Below are positions 7,584 to 11,906 of a stretch of 11,906 nt of DNA, in pieces (positions within the stretch are counted from its first letter, which is position 1; each line of letters starts with the position of its first letter). Origin of the DNA: Desulfobulbaceae bacterium (GTDB lineage Bacteria; Desulfobacterota; Desulfobulbia; Desulfobulbales; Desulfobulbaceae). The stretch spans positions 1-11,906 of the forward strand of contig JALXCX010000383.1 of assembly GCA_026990725.1 (NCBI GenBank). Reading direction: 5' to 3'. The position numbers and the translations under genes were made by a program. The notes below the pieces were generated by a model. That model did no database searches. It was given only the letters and a program-made list of their open reading frames with translations, and was not told the DNA's origin.

Positions 7584-8135
7584 ATGAACAATACTGTAAT
7601 AAAGAAGGGCGTTTTTTTTGCTATCTTGCTTTTGTTGTGGGGCGTATTACTCAGCGTAGTTATTCGTGATCATTCTCAGGAACTTCTTGCCAGGTTTTTA
7701 TCTGTTTCTAAAATGCCGGCAACAGTCCTTCGCTTTGATATTGAACTTCTTGATGCTCTTCCAGGTTTACAGCGTGGCAGTTTTTATTTTGATACCGGCA
7801 GGGGGTTTAATCCAAGCGAGGTCGTTGTCGTCCCCTATACACAAATTGCTGACAAGATTGCCAAGCATTATTCCGTGGTGTTACCGACTCGGAAAAAGAT
7901 AAGGAGATTGCGTTTTGATCCTCTCGATGGTAAAGGAAAGCTGATCCTTAAAAATATGACTGTGCAATGTTATAAAACAAAAGAAGTTACGTTTTCCCAG
8001 GAGCTGCTAAATAGTCAAAAGAACAAGGCTGTTGCATCAATAACTGTTCAGGGGAAGGCCATAACCATTTCGTCAAGAGCAGGTGATCCGTATTTAGTAC
8101 TTGTGAATGATTTTTCTCCTTATCAGAAAAAATAA
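7584..8135 (+). CDS. Small membrane-anchored protein with beta-type domain
   Basis: The protein has 183 residues from ATG 7584. A GTG at 7575, overlapping the previous stop, would add three residues and has no better ribosome site. One N-terminal membrane span (about 9-27) is followed by an extracytoplasmic domain. Its landmarks are GSFYFDTGRGFNPSE (65-79), KIRRLRFDPLDGKGKLIL (105-122), and a final strand ISSRAGDPYLVL (162-173). The RLRFDP and GDPYL elements resemble motifs in the tandem-domain protein encoded at 2244. In my recollection, the FDTG...RFDP arrangement also appears at the ends of large glycosyltransferases, where it is thought to be a beta-sandwich; I cannot verify this. No enzyme residues are seen. 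It may be a stand-alone accessory domain for the GT-C protein that follows. Function unknown. Confidence 0.75.
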   Translation: MNNTVIKKGVFFAILLLLWGVLLSVVIRDHSQELLARFLSVSKMPATVLRFDIELLDALPGLQRGSFYFDTGRGFNPSEVVVVPYTQIADKIAKHYSVVLPTRKKIRRLRFDPLDGKGKLILKNMTVQCYKTKEVTFSQELLNSQKNKAVASITVQGKAITISSRAGDPYLVLVNDFSPYQKK

Positions 8136-8215
8136 CTTACCTTTAATTATTCAGGTTGCTTTTGCGGGTTTATACAAAACGGCTATCGTCCTTGCGTGTT
8201 GCAGGCAATGACCGT

Positions 8216-9562
8216 ATGCCGCAGCGTAACAACAGATGGGTAAGGGAAGGAGTCACGTGGGTAGTGTTCCTGTTGTGGCTTCTTATGTTCTTGATTTCCC
8301 TGGACCATCTCTATCCCTTTTGTCCATTCTTTTCCCAACTGCCAACGCGTATCATCGGGAACATCGGCTGGCTCACACTTGTTCTCACGATTTTCTACTG
8401 TGCTGACAAACACCTGACTGCAACATTATTGATTGCCTTCTTATTTTTTGGATTGGGAAAATTGTCCGGCCCATTTTTAGAGCCACCTTCTGATCCTCTA
8501 GAACATCTCCGCCGGGTGTATGAATGGAATTGTGACCAGAGTGCGTACAATATGCCAAGGAATAACCGTGGTTTTTGGCATTACAGTATGGCAGGGAATT
8601 TACTTTGTTCCGATGGTAAAACGGTCCCGCCCATCGAACGCTTACAGCGCATTGATAATGTGCATGGCTTGTTCTGGGCTTTGGCGGCAGCGACCCTGTT
8701 TGTGCTTTCACTTCAGGCTGGCCTTCCCCGCAGATGGGCATTTCTCAGTCTGATCATCTGTTTTCTGTTTTTCGGGACAAACAGATTCAGCTATTTTAGA
8801 TATTACTCCCTGGCTCCCGGATTTTCCTCCTTAATTATTTACTGGATTTGGACAGGTCTCTTTTTTTTTACAAAGAAGTCCCGAAATTTAGTGACAGGTT
8901 TTTTGTGTGGTCTGATTGCACTGCCTATACTCTGGGTGAATCATCAACAAGAGGCTGTGTTTCTAGGGTTTATAATAATTGTATGGCTTCTGGTGCACTG
9001 CCTTTTTCATGCGGTTAAGATTGTCCGTTTGTTTTCTAATAGGAATAGTAAACAGGTTTGGATCGGTCTGCTCTGTTTATTGACCTTTTTCTCATTAGGT
9101 TGGTTATTGCCACAGTCGCAGATTTTTCGGCACTGGCTTGAGCAGTTTTTTGTCAGGGATTATGTTCGTAATCTACAGCCACTATCATCCTTTTGCTATG
9201 GTTTCTATGTGGGGCCACAATTCACAGGATTGCGAGTATTTGATACCTTGGGAGGAGCGGGAATACTCATGGGGTTGCTTGGTCTTCCCTATTTTTGGCC
9301 TGGTTTTATCCCTGGAGATACAGAACGCAAAATACGTATTTTTATCCTGGGGGTTCTTCCTTTTGTTGGCTATTTTACTCCTCTTTTCCATTTTATATGG
9401 TCTTCCAATGTTAAAGTTCCTACATATTACCGTCTCTGCTATGCTTCCATGTTCTGGATCTTTTTTGCTGATTTCCTGTATCGATCAGGTCATTACCTGT
9501 TTAGATGCGAAACAATTCAGTCACGCCACTCACAGGGCAAACACGCTGGAGGTGATTTATGA
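8216..9562 (+). CDS. Polytopic membrane protein, GT-C-like (lacks its own C-terminal soluble domain)
   Basis: The frame is open from a TTG at 8156, but AGG touches that codon with no spacing. ATG 8216, with CAGG ten bases upstream, is preferred and gives 448 residues. There are about ten membrane spans. Between the third and fourth lies a periplasmic loop with DPLEHLRRVYEW, an Asp-Glu-His-rich site that could serve as the GT-C catalytic acid loop. Later landmarks are RFSYFRYYSLAPGF, WVNHQQEAVFLGF and VPTYYRLCYASMFW. The pattern fits an uncharacterised GT-C-like family in which the transmembrane part is usually followed by a soluble domain. Here the frame stops after the last loop, and the next gene starts within its stop codon (ATGA at 9559-9562). 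It may transfer a sugar from a polyprenyl donor at the outer membrane face; substrate unknown. Confidence 0.72.
   Translation: MPQRNNRWVREGVTWVVFLLWLLMFLISLDHLYPFCPFFSQLPTRIIGNIGWLTLVLTIFYCADKHLTATLLIAFLFFGLGKLSGPFLEPPSDPLEHLRRVYEWNCDQSAYNMPRNNRGFWHYSMAGNLLCSDGKTVPPIERLQRIDNVHGLFWALAAATLFVLSLQAGLPRRWAFLSLIICFLFFGTNRFSYFRYYSLAPGFSSLIIYWIWTGLFFFTKKSRNLVTGFLCGLIALPILWVNHQQEAVFLGFIIIVWLLVHCLFHAVKIVRLFSNRNSKQVWIGLLCLLTFFSLGWLLPQSQIFRHWLEQFFVRDYVRNLQPLSSFCYGFYVGPQFTGLRVFDTLGGAGILMGLLGLPYFWPGFIPGDTERKIRIFILGVLPFVGYFTPLFHFIWSSNVKVPTYYRLCYASMFWIFFADFLYRSGHYLFRCETIQSRHSQGKHAGGDL
9548..9555 (+). promoter_or_regulatory. Very strong Shine-Dalgarno site for the overlapping downstream gene
   Basis: GGAGGTGA is an eight-base match to the 3' end of 16S rRNA, three bases before ATG 9559 and inside the upstream coding region. 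It is by far the best ribosome site in the + strand run. It fixes the start of the downstream gene and indicates independent re-initiation at the ATGA overlap. Confidence 0.85.
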
Positions 9563-10230
9563 GGAGTTCAAGGCGACAATTGCTTTATTATTTTCTTTGT
9601 CTGTTGATAATTGTTGGCCTTGGTAGTGTCCGATCTTTGCCAATTTACGGTAAATTAGATTTTCTGTTGTTGGACGGTCGTCCATGGTGGAGCGCTTGGC
9701 AGCCCATGATAACCAAGGTTTTGCGGAAGGGAACTCGTCCTGTTTTGTCAGACATGATGACCAGTACCGTTTTGCGGGGGGTATTTGCTCAAAAAGCTCT
9801 TCTGTTCCGATTTGATCGTCGACACTCACCAGCAGATATTGAAGTTTTCAGTAAATTGAATGTACCGGTATGCCATCTTCTTCCGGCTGGAGCCGTGTAT
9901 TTGTTAATGTCGTCCGGAGAGAGAACAAACGGGAAAATGGCAACAGTGGAGAGGGATGATTTGCAGGAAGGTCTCATGAAAATTTTTGCGGACGTTGCAG
10001 AACTGGGTAAAACTGATCGAAGGAAAAATAAAAATAATTGCCCATATAGATGCATAATCAATTTGCGTGGGTTTTCTCCCTCATGGGTTGCCTCGGAGAC
10101 AGGCCACTGGCCAAAATGGTTTGCTCATACTTCTCTGCTCTATCGGTATCACGGAATTAGAGGACACCAAATAGGGTCACTTCTTAGAGAGCGACCAGTA
10201 GAAAATTGCATGGTTTTCTTTGATAACTAA
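9559..10230 (+). CDS. Membrane-anchored soluble partner domain of the preceding GT-C-like protein
   Basis: This 223-residue protein has one N-terminal membrane span (about 8-23) and an extracytoplasmic domain. RPVLSDMMTSTVLRGVFAQK (60-79) recalls the 'vlaDpvtsy.l.altg' element in C-terminal domains of GT-C-type membrane proteins. INLRGFSPSW (167-176) followed by ETGHWPKWF (180-188) forms a second conserved-looking block near the end. The four-base ATGA overlap with the upstream gene and the strong GGAGGTGA site indicate the two products are made together. The simplest reading is that this is the detached last span plus soluble domain of one ancestral GT-C protein. No stop-removing frameshift was needed to explain the junction, so this looks like a genuine gene pair rather than a sequencing error. 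The precise function is unknown. Confidence 0.7.
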   Translation: MRSSRRQLLYYFLCLLIIVGLGSVRSLPIYGKLDFLLLDGRPWWSAWQPMITKVLRKGTRPVLSDMMTSTVLRGVFAQKALLFRFDRRHSPADIEVFSKLNVPVCHLLPAGAVYLLMSSGERTNGKMATVERDDLQEGLMKIFADVAELGKTDRRKNKNNCPYRCIINLRGFSPSWVASETGHWPKWFAHTSLLYRYHGIRGHQIGSLLRERPVENCMVFFDN

Positions 10231-10274
10231 TTGAATTCATATAATAAAAAGTGCCTTTGTTATCTGTTGTCCTT

Positions 10275-10286
10275 CCCCCCCCCCCC
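10275..10286. repeat. Homopolymeric C12/G12 tract
   Basis: Twelve consecutive C occur in the 117-base region between two convergent genes. The tract lies 45 bases after the last + strand stop and 62 bases before the permease stop. It is outside any supported gene. Such tracts are prone to slippage and to sequencing-length error. Confidence 0.9.
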
Positions 10287-10347
10287 GTTTGTGTTGGACG
10301 TCAGAAGCCTTTTTGTCGGCCTGTTTGTCAGGTTTTCAAAAGTTTTG

Positions 10348-11304
10348 TTACTCTTGGTCATGGGTGCGTCCCAGAGCAAGGGGAGGTGTTCCGCTAAGCA
10401 GGGCAAGAAGTCGTGAACTCTTTGTATTTCGTACATTACGGCTGAAGTGAATGAGCACCAGTGTAAAGATCATCAGGGGGAAAGGGGCAACCTGGAATAT
10501 CTGGGAGGGAATCGTTGGAAATATTTCCTGCAGTAGAATGCCTGACATTTGAAGCATGCCGAATATATAGGCTCCAAAGGCCACCCGAACCGGGTGCCAA
10601 CCTCCAAAAATAACCAGAGCAAGAGCAATCCACCCTATGCCTTCGCATCCCTGAGGGCGTCCCCATCCAGGTTTTATGGCAAGCGAATAGGCTGCTCCGG
10701 AAAGACCTGTTAATGCGCCTCCAAGCACCGTATAGAGTGCTTGAGTAGTTTTTGGTCGAATCCCCCTTGCCCAGCAGCCATCCGGGTTTTCTCCCACGGC
10801 ACGCAGGATAAGGCCCTGTTTTGTGTGGAAAATGAAATACCAGAGCAGGGGAATGATGCAAAAAGAGGCATAGACAACGTAGGAATGGTTAAAGAAGATA
10901 GGCCCTATAAAAGGGATGTCAGCCAGGCCGGGAACAGGAGATGCCAGCAGTTGCGGTCCGGGAGTCCGCGAGTAATCACTGCCTAGAAAATAAGCCAGGT
11001 CGCGGCAGAGAAAGGTCAGGGCAAATCCTACGGCAACCTGTGACTGGCCAAGCCAGACCCCAATAATGGCAAGTATCAATGAGACAACCATGCCTGTGAC
11101 AGCAGCTGCTGCAAAGCCGGGCCAGACAGATCCTGTGGCGCTGGCTGTTACAAAACCTGTCATGGCAGATAGTAAAATTGTCCCATCAAGTGAAAGATTA
11201 ATAACCCCTGCTTTTTCTGTCAGGGTTTCACCAAGGGCTGCAAAGATTAGAGGGGCTGAAGTTGCCGCCACTCCTGCTGCGAGCATGGAAAAAGAAATAT
11301 CCAT
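10348..11304 (-). CDS. ABC transporter permease, Bmp/nucleoside family (NupQ/YufQ-like)
   Basis: This 318-residue inner-membrane permease belongs to the branched-chain/ribose-type permease fold (RbsC-like). The N-terminal block FAALGETLTEKAGVINLSLDG (21-41) matches the hallmark 'aalGe...E.sGviNlglEG', with Asp for the usual Glu. The cytoplasmic coupling loop is HTKQGLILRAVGENPDGCWARGI (160-182), which contacts the ATPase subunit. About eight to nine membrane spans are visible and length is normal for the family. Its start overlaps the stop of the second permease in a TGATG, with GAGGAG nine bases upstream. Known relatives import nucleosides together with a Bmp-type lipoprotein and a duplicated-domain ATPase; those genes would be expected past the right edge. 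The exact substrate cannot be read. It has no evident link to the glycan genes and converges on them. Confidence 0.93.
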   Translation of the reverse strand: MDISFSMLAAGVAATSAPLIFAALGETLTEKAGVINLSLDGTILLSAMTGFVTASATGSVWPGFAAAAVTGMVVSLILAIIGVWLGQSQVAVGFALTFLCRDLAYFLGSDYSRTPGPQLLASPVPGLADIPFIGPIFFNHSYVVYASFCIIPLLWYFIFHTKQGLILRAVGENPDGCWARGIRPKTTQALYTVLGGALTGLSGAAYSLAIKPGWGRPQGCEGIGWIALALVIFGGWHPVRVAFGAYIFGMLQMSGILLQEIFPTIPSQIFQVAPFPLMIFTLVLIHFSRNVRNTKSSRLLALLSGTPPLALGRTHDQE

Positions 11305-11906
11305 CAGCTACTTCTCCTCTTTTTATGTATTCCGTGTACCAAAAGGGCGCTCAGCACGCAGGCACCTTGTATGACACCGGACAGGGAGGAGTCAATCTGT
11401 AAGACTATGGGCAGCTGAATTGATCCGGCGGCAAGGCAGGCGAAAAAGAGTGCGATAAAAGGTACCGTCATGGCCCGGTAGCCTGCCAGCATGACAATGA
11501 GCAGCCCCAGATAGCCATAGCCGCTGGAAATTGCCGGAATGAGTCTGTGATAAACACCAACAACCTGTAAGCTCCCGGCAAGGCCTGCCAGCCCTCCACC
11601 CAGCATCATGGCGGTTAAGCCGACAATCTCCGGACGAATACCGAACAGGCGTGATGCCAGAGGGTTTTTGCCAACGGCTTTGAGCTGCAGACCAAAGCGT
11701 GTGTTGCCCAGAAGTAAGGCTGTCAGGAGAAAGGCCAGACAGCTCAGTGCCAGGGCAACAGGGGCTACCCGCCACCCGGCAGGGGTTTGGAGCCAGAGAT
11801 TGCGGGCAAGCAGGTTGGTTCCACTCATGGAGGCAATACCTGCCCGTTTCCAGGGCCCGAAAATCAGCCAGAGGATAATCCCCTGGGCAACAAAATTCAG
11901 TCCAAG
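11304..11906 (-). CDS. ABC transporter permease, Bmp/nucleoside family (NupP/YufP-like), N-terminus beyond window
   Basis: The frame stays open through the right edge, giving 200 visible residues of a protein usually about 350 long. ATG 11828 is internal: the 26 residues before it include LNFVAQGIILWLIFGPWKRAG, which matches the conserved 'N.ia.y....gpWk.pg' span and loop of this subunit. The coupling loop NTRFGLQLKAVGKNP and the following FGIRPE (visible residues 67-92) match the family, as does the GGGLAGLAGSLQVVGVYH stretch. It pairs with the adjacent permease to form the heterodimeric channel of a nucleoside-type importer. The TGATG junction at 11302-11306 indicates translational coupling. 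Missing are the N-terminal spans, and the ATPase and binding-protein genes probably lie further right. Confidence 0.92.
   Translation of the reverse strand, partial: LGLNFVAQGIILWLIFGPWKRAGIASMSGTNLLARNLWLQTPAGWRVAPVALALSCLAFLLTALLLGNTRFGLQLKAVGKNPLASRLFGIRPEIVGLTAMMLGGGLAGLAGSLQVVGVYHRLIPAISSGYGYLGLLIVMLAGYRAMTVPFIALFFACLAAGSIQLPIVLQIDSSLSGVIQGACVLSALLVHGIHKKRRSS
11314..11319 (-). promoter_or_regulatory. Shine-Dalgarno site of the second permease
   Basis: GAGGAG on the - strand lies nine bases before the ATG whose first base is 11304. It sits inside the end of the upstream permease gene and supports this start at the TGATG overlap. Confidence 0.75.

Noticed and set aside
9138..9626. Alternative-frame open frame across the end of the second GT-C gene, considered as a frameshifted continuation into the next gene
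   Set aside because: The annotated frame keeps plausible membrane spans to its stop, and the next gene has its own strong Shine-Dalgarno site and ATGA overlap, so no frameshift is needed.
10240..10245. TATAAT resembling a -10 box after the last + strand gene
   Set aside because: No -35 element at suitable spacing and no gene downstream on that strand; it lies in an AT-rich stretch between convergent genes.
10318..10336. Small stem CCTG/CAGG followed by TTTT as terminator for the + strand run
   Set aside because: Only four Watson-Crick pairs plus two G-U pairs and a short T run; too weak to call.
10231..10416. Short + strand open frame spanning the C12 tract
   Set aside because: It starts at TTG with no ribosome site, is made of poly-Pro from the C run plus the antisense of the permease end, and overlaps a clear gene on the other strand.
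1..11906. CRISPR arrays, tRNA or rRNA genes, insertion sequences, toxin-antitoxin pairs or defence genes
   Set aside because: Looked for on both strands; no regularly spaced direct repeats, cloverleaf-like segments, transposase motifs or terminal inverted repeats were recognised by eye.

Overview
The window looks like part of a Gram-negative envelope-glycan locus next to an unrelated ABC transporter. Several products have export signals, membrane anchors or GT-C-type polytopic membrane architecture, and the first gene is an O-antigen-type family 2 glycosyltransferase. The overall flavour (GT-C proteins, membrane-embedded spermidine-synthase-like protein, SGNH hydrolase, Bmp-family permeases) would fit a Desulfobacterota/Desulfobulbales-like bacterium. 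That placement is a weak guess: no taxonomic marker gene is present.

Layout: eight complete genes and one 5'-truncated gene run on the + strand (1-10230). In order they are: a GT2 glycosyltransferase (cut by the left edge); a GT-C-like membrane protein; a periplasmic, C-terminally anchored protein with two copies of a beta-type domain; a secreted beta-propeller protein; a secreted SGNH/GDSL hydrolase; a 795-residue membrane protein with a degenerate spermidine-synthase/methyltransferase domain in the middle; a small anchored protein with motifs resembling the tandem-domain protein; a second GT-C-like membrane protein; and its overlapping partner, a membrane-anchored soluble domain. Spacing is tight, with overlaps at 2244-2254 and 9559-9562. 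The largest gap, 4319-4436, carries a possible terminator hairpin, so there may be two transcription units. No gap between genes reaches 300 bases.

Convergent to this run, on the - strand (10348-11906), are two permease subunits of a Bmp/nucleoside-type ABC importer (RbsC-like fold), translationally coupled by a TGATG overlap. The upstream permease runs off the right edge. The 117-base convergent intergenic region contains a run of 12 C. The permease genes look clearly more GC-rich than the central glycan genes.

How the genes may work together (inference): GT2 would build or extend a lipid-linked glycan in the cytoplasm. The GT-C proteins would transfer lipid-linked sugars on the periplasmic side. 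The propeller, the repeated beta-domain proteins and the SGNH esterase would bind or (de)acylate the exported glycan. No flippase, polymerase, ligase or nucleotide-sugar gene is seen here, so the pathway must be completed elsewhere or beyond the left edge. The most unusual points are the beta-domain shared between two anchored proteins, the exactly 51-residue periodic propeller, the methyltransferase-like protein with Phe where synthases have the catalytic Asp, and the GT-C protein split into two overlapping genes.
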